Source: a virus. From it: 20,188 nt of DNA. Position numbers and translations under genes: made by a program. Under the pieces are notes generated by a model. The model was not told the DNA's origin and did no database searches. It worked only from the letters and a program-made list of their open reading frames with translations. Shown piece after piece: positions 1 through 6,982 of the stretch (positions are counted from its first letter, which is position 1; the number at the start of each line of letters is the position of its first letter). The stretch lies in the IMG/VR virus record IMGVR_UViG_3300033153_002211, positions 1 to 20,188 of that record, one strand, 5' to 3'.

Positions 1-1
1 T

Positions 2-1450
2 TTCAACAAGAAAGCGTTGATTGAAGCCAAAAAAGAAACATACTTCGGTCAATTAGCAGATGTAATTGCTATGCCGAAAAACATGGGTAAAACCATTAAA
101 CAATACCATTACTTGCCTTTGCTCGATGACCGCAACGTCAATGACCAAGGTATCGATGCAGCCGGTTTAACTGGTGCAAATGGCGAACAGAATATCACTA
201 TTACAGTGTCTGCTCCTGGTATCGATAATGATGGCGCAGTAGCTCCTGGTTTAGGTGGTGAAGTAGTATTCGCTGGTACTGGTAGTACTCCTGCATTAGC
301 AGTAACTGATGTACAAACTAAAATCAACGCATGGGCTGAAGCATTAGCAATCGTTGGTGGTCTTGAATTGACTATTATTGGCGCAACAGAAGATTTACGT
401 TACACTGATATTGTTAATGATTCAGATGGTTTGGCGTATGCTTTAGGTTATCGTTTTGCTCCAATTGAAGAAACTTCAGCTTTATTAATTGCAGCTGATC
501 GTGTTAAGCAAGATCTTGGTAACATCTATGGTTCTAGCAAGGACATCGGTACTATTTCTGGTAAGCTTCCGGCTTTATCTGAAAATGGTGGACGTGTTAA
601 CCGTGTTGGCTTCACTCGTGTTCAAATTGAAGGTACTATCACTAAGATGGGTTTCTTCGATGAGTATACTCAAGAAGCTATCGACTTCGATTCAGATTCT
701 GAGTTAGAAGGTCATATCATCCGTGAGTCTGTAATGGGCGCGAATGAAATTACTGAAGATGCATTGCAAATTGATTTACTTCAAGGTGCAGGTGTAACTC
801 GTTTCGCAGGTGGTGCAACTAATATCTCTGAAATTACTGGTGTAACTGCTTCTGGCATTACTGAAGTAACTTATCAAGATCTTATGCGCTTATCTATTGA
901 TTTAGATAACAACCGTACTCCTAAGAAGACTAAGGTAATCACTGGTACTCGTATGATTGATACTCGTACTATCGATGCAGCTCGTATTATGTACATTGGT
1001 TCAGAAATGATTCCTTCATTCCGTGCAATGCAAGATTTACATAGTCAACCTGCATTCGTACCTGTACATCAATATGCAGCTGGTACTAACACTGTTACTG
1101 GTGAGATTGGTTCTGTAGATCAATTCCGTATCGTTGTTGTTCCTGAGATGATGAAGTGGGAAAGTGCTGGTGCAGCTGAAGGCGTAAATGCTGGTTACTT
1201 AGCTACTGGTGGTAACTACGATGTATTCCCAATGTTAGTTGTTGGTGAAGGCTCGTTCACTACTATCGGTTTCCAAACTGATGGTAAATCTGTTAAGTTC
1301 AAGATCAAACATGCTAAGCCAGGTTCAACTGAGTCTTACGCTAATGATCCATACGGCGAGACTGGTTTCTACAGCATTAAATGGTACTACGGTACTATGA
1401 TTTTGCGTTCAGAACGTCTAGCGGTAGTATACTCAGTAGCTGCTTACTAA
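2..1450 (+). CDS. Major capsid protein, N4 gp56 type (5' end outside window)
   Basis: This is the HK97-fold-type major coat protein that forms the icosahedral head. The reading frame is open to the left edge (first full codon at 2), so the true start lies upstream. A TTG at 17 lies inside conserved sequence and is not a credible start. The visible 482 residues match my memory of N4 gp56: YFGQLADV, MPKNMGKTIK, HYLPLLDDRN and NDQGIDAAG near the N terminus, GSSKDIGTISGKLP and ENGGRVNRVGFTR in the middle, ITGTRMIDTR, MYIGSEMIPSFRAM, GSFTTIGFQTDGK and GFYSIKWYYGTM near the end. It is longer than the roughly 400 residues I recall for N4 gp56. The excess is about 110 residues of Gly/Ala/Val-rich sequence between NDQGIDAAG and YGSSKDIG (about bases 185-520). 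No start site or RBS can be judged here. Family assignment is firm; the domain role of the insert is unknown. Confidence 0.93.
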   Translation, partial: FNKKALIEAKKETYFGQLADVIAMPKNMGKTIKQYHYLPLLDDRNVNDQGIDAAGLTGANGEQNITITVSAPGIDNDGAVAPGLGGEVVFAGTGSTPALAVTDVQTKINAWAEALAIVGGLELTIIGATEDLRYTDIVNDSDGLAYALGYRFAPIEETSALLIAADRVKQDLGNIYGSSKDIGTISGKLPALSENGGRVNRVGFTRVQIEGTITKMGFFDEYTQEAIDFDSDSELEGHIIRESVMGANEITEDALQIDLLQGAGVTRFAGGATNISEITGVTASGITEVTYQDLMRLSIDLDNNRTPKKTKVITGTRMIDTRTIDAARIMYIGSEMIPSFRAMQDLHSQPAFVPVHQYAAGTNTVTGEIGSVDQFRIVVVPEMMKWESAGAAEGVNAGYLATGGNYDVFPMLVVGEGSFTTIGFQTDGKSVKFKIKHAKPGSTESYANDPYGETGFYSIKWYYGTMILRSERLAVVYSVAAY

Positions 1451-1551
1451 GAGCTCGAGTATATAAGTTGGTGTCCCCAGAGATGGGGGCATCCATCTTT
1501 AATTAATTAAACGAGGTACCAACCTCATATAAAAAGGTAGAGGATATTATT
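1451..1551 (+). promoter_or_regulatory. Intergenic leader between capsid gene and next gene, two hairpins
   Basis: This is the longest non-coding stretch in the virion operon. It holds a G+C-rich hairpin at 1470-1493 and a smaller one at 1513-1526, then an A/G-rich ribosome binding site (GGTAGAGGA, 1536-1544) 8 bases before the ATG at 1552. It may lower expression of the downstream genes relative to the capsid protein by partial termination, RNA processing or translational control. That role is inferred; only the structure is seen. Confidence 0.5.
1470..1493 (+). terminator. Hairpin after capsid gene, possible weak terminator
   Basis: Bases 1470-1478 can pair with 1485-1493 (core TGTCCCC with GGGGGCA, including two G-T wobbles) around a 6-base AGAGAT loop. 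The following sequence is ATCTTTAATTAATT, so the T tract is poor. This fits a leaky terminator or an RNA-processing/stability hairpin that would leave more capsid mRNA than downstream mRNA. Confidence 0.45.
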
Positions 1552-2106
1552 ATGACAGATAAAACAGAATTAGAAGTATTAAAAGAAACAGCAACCAAGT
1601 TAGGTATCACATTTAGTGGTAATATTGGTGTAGGGGCACTATCAGCGAAAATAGATGCGTTTAATAAAGAAGAAGTTAAAGAACCAACAGAATTAGTTAT
1701 ACCTAAGGTAGCTTATAAAGCTCCTGAGTCTAAGGCAGCAGCAGCTCAACGGCAGCGTAAAGAGGCTAATAAACTCGTACGTATCGTTGCTACATGTATG
1801 AATCCAAATAAGAAATCGATGACAGGTGAGTTTTACTCTGTATCTAATGCTGTTATCGGTACAATTAAGAAGTACATACACTTTGATGCAGAAGACGGTT
1901 GGCATGTTCCAGCTATCATCGTTGATCACTTACGTGAGCGCAGGTGTCAGATCTTTGTACCTTCGGTTACTACTACTGGTAAGAAGATTATGAAGGGTAA
2001 GTCAATCAAAGAGTTTAATGTAGTTGTACTACCTCCACTTACTGAAACTGAACGCCAAGAACTTGCTGAACGCCAAGCAATGAGTGGCACAATTGATAAG
2101 GAATAA
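1552..2106 (+). CDS. Conserved phage capsid-cluster protein with N-terminal HeH/LEM-like motif
   Basis: This 184-residue protein lies directly after the capsid gene, the place of gp55 in N4-like genomes. Residues about 6-36 (ELEVLKETATKLGITFSGN, then IGVGALSAKI) resemble the short helix-extended-loop-helix segment often found at the ends of phage capsid-neighbour proteins. A Lys/Arg/Ala/Gln-rich linker follows at about 55-80. The C-terminal two thirds contain LVRIVATCMNPNKK, a GWHVP box and RRCQIFV, ending with IKEFNVVVLPPLTE. I recognise this combination as a conserved phage family without a demonstrated function. Its basic character suggests contact with nucleic acid or the capsid interior, which is inference. 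The start is set by AGAGG 8 bases before ATG. The stop is 2 bases from the next start. Confidence 0.8.
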   Translation: MTDKTELEVLKETATKLGITFSGNIGVGALSAKIDAFNKEEVKEPTELVIPKVAYKAPESKAAAAQRQRKEANKLVRIVATCMNPNKKSMTGEFYSVSNAVIGTIKKYIHFDAEDGWHVPAIIVDHLRERRCQIFVPSVTTTGKKIMKGKSIKEFNVVVLPPLTETERQELAERQAMSGTIDKE

Positions 2107-2108
2107 TC

Positions 2109-2609
2109 ATGGCTGATATTGCAATCACAGATATTACTACTGGAGCCGTTGATGGCTCCGGTGTTTTTGATAAGTTTATGCAAGCCGGTGAAGCTCATTT
2201 ACTCCGTGAATACAAAAGTAATCGTATCACAGGTAAAGAGTACTCAACAGTATACTTAGGTATGATGCAGTCCGCTATGGCTCAAGCTATACAGTATTTA
2301 TCTGCGTCTAAACAAGCTGATTTATTAGCTCAGAAGAAGATTACAGAAATAGCTCAAACGGTTGATGCTACAGGCGGAACCATGAAGAAGCAACAAGATC
2401 TTATTGGTGCTCAGACAACTGGTTTTGATCAGGATGCTAAAGCTAAGTTAGCTAAAATTATGACAGATGTATACAATATTAATCGTTCGGCATTGGGAGC
2501 AAGTGCTTCTACTCCAGGTGGTTTAGATGATGTTGATATTTCTTCAGTTATAGCAAAGGCTGCAGAATCCATTGATGTGATTATTGATGTTACCCCGCCA
2601 GCAGCATAG
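2109..2609 (+). CDS. Conserved phage structural-cluster protein, 166 aa
   Basis: The protein starts with a Thr/Gly-rich segment ending in GSGVFDKFMQAGEAHL, followed by REYKSNRITGKEYSTVYLG and a helical region that is rich in Gln and Ala. The pattern (VFDKxM, HLxxEY, RITGKEYxxVYLG) is one I know from many podo- and siphophage head-gene clusters, where the product is annotated hypothetical or as a virion protein. Residues about 60-130 look long-helical with heptad-like spacing, so an oligomeric capsid-associated or scaffold-like role is possible but unproven. AAGGA before the ATG overlaps the end of the upstream gene. Its own 3' end overlaps the next start by about 23 bases. No enzymatic motif is seen. 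Confidence 0.78.
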   Translation: MADIAITDITTGAVDGSGVFDKFMQAGEAHLLREYKSNRITGKEYSTVYLGMMQSAMAQAIQYLSASKQADLLAQKKITEIAQTVDATGGTMKKQQDLIGAQTTGFDQDAKAKLAKIMTDVYNINRSALGASASTPGGLDDVDISSVIAKAAESIDVIIDVTPPAA

Positions 2610-3087
2610 TTCTTATGTAGATGCCTCTCGAACGTATAACTTGGTTACTATAGAAGATAGCCAGGTAGAGGCAGATTGTAACCGGTATATGGATTCCATT
2701 ACCGGTTTAGTTTTTCATGAGTCTGAGAAACTTCATCAAGCCAACTTAATGACTGATGCTGCTCAATCAGGGTTAGCATTAGCAGTTGAGGCAGAAGATG
2801 AAGTTCTTGGTTTTATGTATGCAGTCCCCGTAGGTCGGCTACGATACAACTTAGTATGCCTACACACCTCGAGTCCTGTTGCTAAAGCATTATTAGTACA
2901 TGAATTATATCGCTTAGGTAAAATACTACGATACACTCCTAGAGACCCTGTATGTGAGGTCCATAAAGAGCTTATGCAACCAATGTCATATAAGATGTTT
3001 AAAATGAACAGAATTGAGTCTATAAAGATGAACCGCGAGTACAATACACAAGCACAGTTAGACCAACTTAACTTAGAAGAAGTATAA
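2587..3087 (+). CDS. Unknown 166-aa capsid-cluster protein, weak GNAT-like pattern
   Basis: The frame opens at a TTG (2584) followed directly by ATG (2587). I prefer the ATG, although neither has a clear RBS; translation probably depends on coupling with the overlapping upstream gene. The middle (SGLALAVEAEDEVLGFMYAV, then LVCLHTSSPVAKALLVHELY) has the strand-strand-helix pattern of a GNAT acetyltransferase fold, but no clear acetyl-CoA binding loop (Q/RxxGxG/A) is present. An inactive GNAT-like fold used structurally, or no relation at all, are both possible. The stop overlaps the next ATG as TAATG at 3085-3089. Its place between capsid-associated genes and the large membrane-like protein suggests a virion or assembly role. 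Confidence 0.7.
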   Translation: MLPRQQHSSYVDASRTYNLVTIEDSQVEADCNRYMDSITGLVFHESEKLHQANLMTDAAQSGLALAVEAEDEVLGFMYAVPVGRLRYNLVCLHTSSPVAKALLVHELYRLGKILRYTPRDPVCEVHKELMQPMSYKMFKMNRIESIKMNREYNTQAQLDQLNLEEV

Positions 3088-5312
3088 TGGCTAGTTGCCT
3101 CGATCCATTAGATATTATTCCTGATTCTCTGGAAGATTTTGTTTCAGATGTATTCTGGACTGAACTAGCTTTAGCAGGTATATATACTGAAGACACTTGG
3201 AAAAGTATTGGTCTTCCTCAAGTAGCATTGTTATTCAATTTACTTGGGTATGATGATGAAGAGATTTATGCTGTCCAATCCAATACCATCCCTCTGATGC
3301 CTGAGGCTGTTCCGAATAGTTTACTAGCCGCTGTAGAGTTTGGTACTCACCATGAGTTAGATTTAGTCCAACAAATAAAATCAGTAATCTTAACAGGGGC
3401 TCCAATAACAGCTACTCATTACCATGATTATGGTGAGAGTACCTACCTACATGGACTACCTGTAGGTCGAGCCGCCCATACCAGTGTGGATGTTGTTGAG
3501 TTACAAAGTATTATTGAAGCTGAGTTAGGTGATACTATAACCATTTTACAAGCTACTTCAGGGGTACCAAATGAGCGGGAGTGGAGTCTTAATTGGATGC
3601 GCGAAAATGATCCCCAACCTCTTAGTAGTTGGGAATACCTTAGTGTGGACCAGGTAAAAATTAATTACGATCTTCCAGAAGGGCTCTATAACTATTTTGA
3701 TGCTTTCTTGTATGGGTTTGAAAATGTAAATCTACATTATAAAGTAGACGATACCGATACTACTCCTGCTAATTATATTTTTCAAACTGGTATATGGACC
3801 ACAGGTAATTATTTCATCGTACTATATGAAGATTCAGCAGGAAAGACCTGGTACTGGTTATATCATCAAGGTGATGGTACATACCCATCCTTAGATGAAA
3901 ATACTGCTGCAGGTCTATATGATTTAGATTTACTCCCTATTGTTCCCTTAATGAAAGAATTTGAAAATTGTAATGATCCAACGGCGCCAGAGTATATTGC
4001 TGCTGAGGATACAACTAGTAGAGAAATATTGAATATAGTCAACATGGACTATGATTTATTAATTGAACAGTTAAATGACAATCCAGATATAGAGCATATC
4101 CAGGATGCCTTTTTCTCATTCTCTATGAATGTGTACTCTCAAACACAAGGAGGGCTTCAAGCCTTATTCTTAATGTTTAAGAATTTCCAGGAAAACGCTG
4201 GCATAAGTAAAGCGTCTTATGAAGCTAATCCTGATGGAGCAAGTATAAATATCGTAAGGATGGAAGAACAGTACTTTCATAGTGTACTTGCTTTCAATTG
4301 GGCTACCTCCACAGAGGTATCAGGTACTATAGCTCCAGTTGGAGAGTTTGCATCTGATGTTACGATACTTCCTAACGACACTCCAGCTGAGGATGGTAGT
4401 GGAGGTAAGGTTAATAGCTATATGCTATTCCAATATCAACATTCAGCAGGTACATATACTGAAATTAAGATACATGGTATGTTTGGCCAGTCTGTAATTC
4501 TTACAGTTCCTGGAGTATTTAAAACATATACAATTGAATTATCTACTGATGAACAAATGAGGTCTAATTTCTCTATACCCTTATCCTTAGCAACGCTAGA
4601 GTTTATGGACTATACTGCAAGAGATACTGTACTTTATGAGTCTCTCTCGTTAACAATATATGCTGTAGATTATGTCCATTTAGAGTGGTATGAAACTAAG
4701 AAGTTTATGAACTTAGTGTCCGCAGCCTTAATGATTATTTCATTTTTAATCCTAATATTCTCTTGGGGCTCTGCCAAATCAGTCTCTGCATCGTTATGGG
4801 CATTAGCACAGCAAATACTGGTTCAATATGCATTAAAATGGGCACTCACAGAATTATTAATCAAATATGGTGATGATGATATAGCTAAAACAGCAATCAT
4901 CTTGGCTTACCTTTATTTCTCAGGTACACTGGGAGGTGGTGGTACTGACTTCTTCAGTGCGGCTACATTACTTGAATTGGTTACAGCAGTTAATATATCC
5001 ATAGCTGTAGATATGTCCATACTACAAGATCAAATAGAAGATTGGACTAAAACTAAAGAAGAAAAGCAGGAAGAAATTGATGCAGCTCGAGATTTCCTTC
5101 ATAGTTCAGATTCCTTAATTGACCCATTTGATGTAATAAATGTTATGTATACTAACCCATATGAGTCTCCAAGTGACTTCTATACCCGTACAGTACATAC
5201 AGGTAATCCCGGGGTAGCTACCTTATCTATTATTGAGAATTTCCATGACCAGGCTTTACAATTACCTGAATTAAGTGCTAATCCCGTTAGTTCTAGCCCT
5301 TCTACAGGATAA
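3087..5312 (+). CDS. Large virion-cluster protein with hydrophobic membrane-like block
   Basis: 741 residues. The N-terminal 530 residues are acidic and aromatic-rich with no motif I can name. Then come four hydrophobic stretches: about 542-560 (LVSAALMIISFLILIFSW), 570-592, 600-617 and 625-646, the third followed by a Gly run (GTLGGGG). A charged helical segment (EDWTKTKEEKQEEIDAARDF) and a Ser/Pro-rich tail follow. A multi-helix hydrophobic block in a late phage protein placed between capsid and internal proteins fits a product delivered into the host envelope during DNA ejection, comparable in role to T7 internal core proteins. A tail or host-membrane protein is the alternative. Translation is coupled to the upstream gene by TAATG, and there is no strong RBS. 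Function is inferred from context; only the hydrophobic block is seen. Confidence 0.75.
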   Translation: MASCLDPLDIIPDSLEDFVSDVFWTELALAGIYTEDTWKSIGLPQVALLFNLLGYDDEEIYAVQSNTIPLMPEAVPNSLLAAVEFGTHHELDLVQQIKSVILTGAPITATHYHDYGESTYLHGLPVGRAAHTSVDVVELQSIIEAELGDTITILQATSGVPNEREWSLNWMRENDPQPLSSWEYLSVDQVKINYDLPEGLYNYFDAFLYGFENVNLHYKVDDTDTTPANYIFQTGIWTTGNYFIVLYEDSAGKTWYWLYHQGDGTYPSLDENTAAGLYDLDLLPIVPLMKEFENCNDPTAPEYIAAEDTTSREILNIVNMDYDLLIEQLNDNPDIEHIQDAFFSFSMNVYSQTQGGLQALFLMFKNFQENAGISKASYEANPDGASINIVRMEEQYFHSVLAFNWATSTEVSGTIAPVGEFASDVTILPNDTPAEDGSGGKVNSYMLFQYQHSAGTYTEIKIHGMFGQSVILTVPGVFKTYTIELSTDEQMRSNFSIPLSLATLEFMDYTARDTVLYESLSLTIYAVDYVHLEWYETKKFMNLVSAALMIISFLILIFSWGSAKSVSASLWALAQQILVQYALKWALTELLIKYGDDDIAKTAIILAYLYFSGTLGGGGTDFFSAATLLELVTAVNISIAVDMSILQDQIEDWTKTKEEKQEEIDAARDFLHSSDSLIDPFDVINVMYTNPYESPSDFYTRTVHTGNPGVATLSIIENFHDQALQLPELSANPVSSSPSTG

Positions 5313-5313
5313 G

Positions 5314-5322
5314 TGGTATAAT
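5314..5322 (+). promoter_or_regulatory. Candidate extended -10 promoter inside the operon
   Basis: TGGTATAAT lies just after the stop codon of the 741-residue gene and fits the extended -10 consensus TGnTATAAT of sigma70. No good -35 is found 16-18 bases upstream, which is tolerated with an extended -10. A start about 7 bases downstream would leave a leader of about 20 bases holding the RBS AGAGGA (5338-5343) of the next gene. In AT-rich DNA such a match can arise by chance. Confidence 0.35.
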
Positions 5323-5350
5323 GATTAAATATAACCAAGAGGATTAAATA

Positions 5351-5824
5351 ATGCCGTACAATAGTATATTCGACACAAGTAGGATTGCAGATTCTCCCAG
5401 ATATAATTTGGGTAACCCTGCAGCCGCAGGGCCTGCAATTGCGGGGGGTGGTAGCCCATACTCCTTTAACTATGGTTCTGATTCACCTAATACACCTGTT
5501 TCGGCTTCACCAGGGGCGGGACTACCAAAACAAGATAAGGGCTTTTCCTTTGGGGAATGGGCTGATATTGGCACCGGACTTGTTAATGCATATACAGGTT
5601 ACGAAGGACTTAAGTTAGGTAAAGAACAATTTGGTTTTGCTAAAGACTCCTTCAATAAGAATCTGGCTAATCAAGCTCAGTTGATTAATAATCAGCAGGA
5701 AGCTAATCAGCGTGCTCGTTTAGAAACATCTGGACAATATACCGGTGAAGGTGGACAAGCTAATTTACAGCAAGATCTGCAATCATATTTAAAGCCACGT
5801 CAGGTTTCTGGCGCACCAATCTAA
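5351..5824 (+). CDS. Probable internal virion protein, 157 aa
   Basis: The N-terminal half is Gly/Ser/Pro/Ala-rich and probably disordered (AAAGPAIAGGGSPYSFNYGS). From about residue 65 it changes to FSFGEWADIGTGLVNAYTGY, then EGLKLGKEQFGFAKDSFNKN and a Gln/Asn-rich helix (LANQAQLINNQQEANQRAR). A short amphipathic or hydrophobic segment followed by a KxQFxFxKxxFNxNLxNQ helix is a recurrent pattern in small phage structural proteins encoded next to ejection proteins. I recognise the pattern but know no assigned function. AGAGGA lies 7 bases before the ATG. The gene's stop TAA (5822-5824) is embedded in the strong RBS of the next gene, so the two are coupled. Confidence 0.72.
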   Translation: MPYNSIFDTSRIADSPRYNLGNPAAAGPAIAGGGSPYSFNYGSDSPNTPVSASPGAGLPKQDKGFSFGEWADIGTGLVNAYTGYEGLKLGKEQFGFAKDSFNKNLANQAQLINNQQEANQRARLETSGQYTGEGGQANLQQDLQSYLKPRQVSGAPI

Positions 5825-5829
5825 GGAGG
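5823..5829 (+). promoter_or_regulatory. Consensus Shine-Dalgarno overlapping the upstream stop
   Basis: AAGGAGG is the full consensus and the strongest ribosome binding site in the window. It overlaps the TAA of the upstream gene and sits 4 bases before the ATG at 5834, suggesting high or tightly coupled expression of the 381-residue protein. Confidence 0.8.
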
Positions 5830-5833
5830 CGTT

Positions 5834-6979
5834 ATGCCAACATTAAAATGGAGTAACGTAACCGGTGATGATACTAATGCAGGTACAGCATCTTTACAAC
5901 AGGCAGGATCTTTATTTGGTAAAGCATTTGAGAACTTCTCAGGTGCTGTCGAGGGTCGTAAGACACGGCTTACTAAAGAAAATACAGATCAAGTACTAGA
6001 TAAGTTACGTGGTATTGCGTCGACTGAAGATTTTGATGCTCAAGCTGGGGATTTTAGTGATCTTGGTGCTTTAAAAGAGCAGGCAGGAGGCTTCTTAGAC
6101 ACTTCAGCTATCAGTAAAGCTTTAGCTAGTAAAGTCCCAGAGTTACGTGCAGAAGATACTCGTGTTCGTAATGAATTAATTGGTCAAATACCTAACCAGG
6201 TTATTGATGCAAATCAACCAGGTGTTGCAGGTGCTTTAGATTATAAAGGTCAGGTTGCCCGGGTAACTCAACAAGTACGTGATGCCGGTGGCTCAGCTGG
6301 AGATGTCCAGAAGTCAGTGGCTGCTTTAAAAGCTCAGTTAGATGAGCGTGCAAGTCTGTCTCCTACTCAACAAGTTGCTGTAGCACAGAATGCAAAGGAA
6401 TTAGATATCCTGAGTAATGCTGCTCAACAACAAGCTCAAGCAGATTTAGATGCATCATTGGCCGCTAATCCAGTATCCCATACATTGAATGCTGAGGGTA
6501 ATGCTATGTCTCTACAAGATGTGTATACTAAGGCTCGTACAGATTACCCTAAATCTTCTTGGTTAGCAGGGGCAGGCGGATCAGATTTAACGGGTTCAAT
6601 CAAAAAATATCAACTAAATGGTATTACTAAGAATGGTTCTGTTGGTATTAAAGTAGGAGATAAATTCAAGGAGGGTACACGTAAAATTGAACCTTGGATG
6701 TTCTCAATGGCAATGGATTTGACTGGGCAAACATATGGTGATGCTTGGGGTAATGCCACTGTAGGTAAGACTGCTTTTAAAGAAACATTAGCTTCATTAG
6801 CTTTTGATCCAAAGTATAAAGTTATGGCTGCTAACGCTGCTAAGGCTAAACGTGATTTCTCCCGACGTTCTACTGAATTACAGTTGGCTCGTCTTAAAGA
6901 AGGTGCTCAATTTACTAAAGATATCAAGTCTTCCCAGAGTACTAAGTTATTAGAGCAACTACAACGTGAAGCGAAGTAA
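5834..6979 (+). CDS. Probable internal (ejection-type) virion protein, 381 aa
   Basis: A largely helical, Ala/Gln/Lys-rich protein without Cys. It opens with LKWSNVTGDD and a segment GSLFGKAFENFSGAVEGRKT, an N-terminal pattern I associate with internal virion proteins of podoviruses. Residues about 130-215 are rich in Gln and Ala with heptad-like hydrophobics and are probably coiled coil. A more globular part around 235-310 (YPKSSWLAGAGG, then KIEPWMFSMAMDLTGQTYGD) is followed by a basic helical tail. No catalytic motif is seen, including no lysozyme-type glutamate motif. Its position between the 157- and 836-residue proteins, in the gene range that holds N4 gp51-gp54, supports packaging inside the head. 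The exact role is unknown. Confidence 0.7.
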   Translation: MPTLKWSNVTGDDTNAGTASLQQAGSLFGKAFENFSGAVEGRKTRLTKENTDQVLDKLRGIASTEDFDAQAGDFSDLGALKEQAGGFLDTSAISKALASKVPELRAEDTRVRNELIGQIPNQVIDANQPGVAGALDYKGQVARVTQQVRDAGGSAGDVQKSVAALKAQLDERASLSPTQQVAVAQNAKELDILSNAAQQQAQADLDASLAANPVSHTLNAEGNAMSLQDVYTKARTDYPKSSWLAGAGGSDLTGSIKKYQLNGITKNGSVGIKVGDKFKEGTRKIEPWMFSMAMDLTGQTYGDAWGNATVGKTAFKETLASLAFDPKYKVMAANAAKAKRDFSRRSTELQLARLKEGAQFTKDIKSSQSTKLLEQLQREAK

Positions 6980-6982
6980 TAC

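Noticed and set aside
17-1450. Start of the capsid protein at the TTG of position 17
   Set aside because: The frame is open to the window edge, and the codons before the TTG (FNKKA) continue the family's N-terminal pattern, so the gene is truncated by the window rather than starting there.
2142-2159. Hairpin GGAGCC-GTTGAT-GGCTCC near the start of the 166-residue gene
   Set aside because: It is a stable small stem but lies within codons 12-17, with no sign of covariation or of a regulatory partner that can be judged from one sequence.
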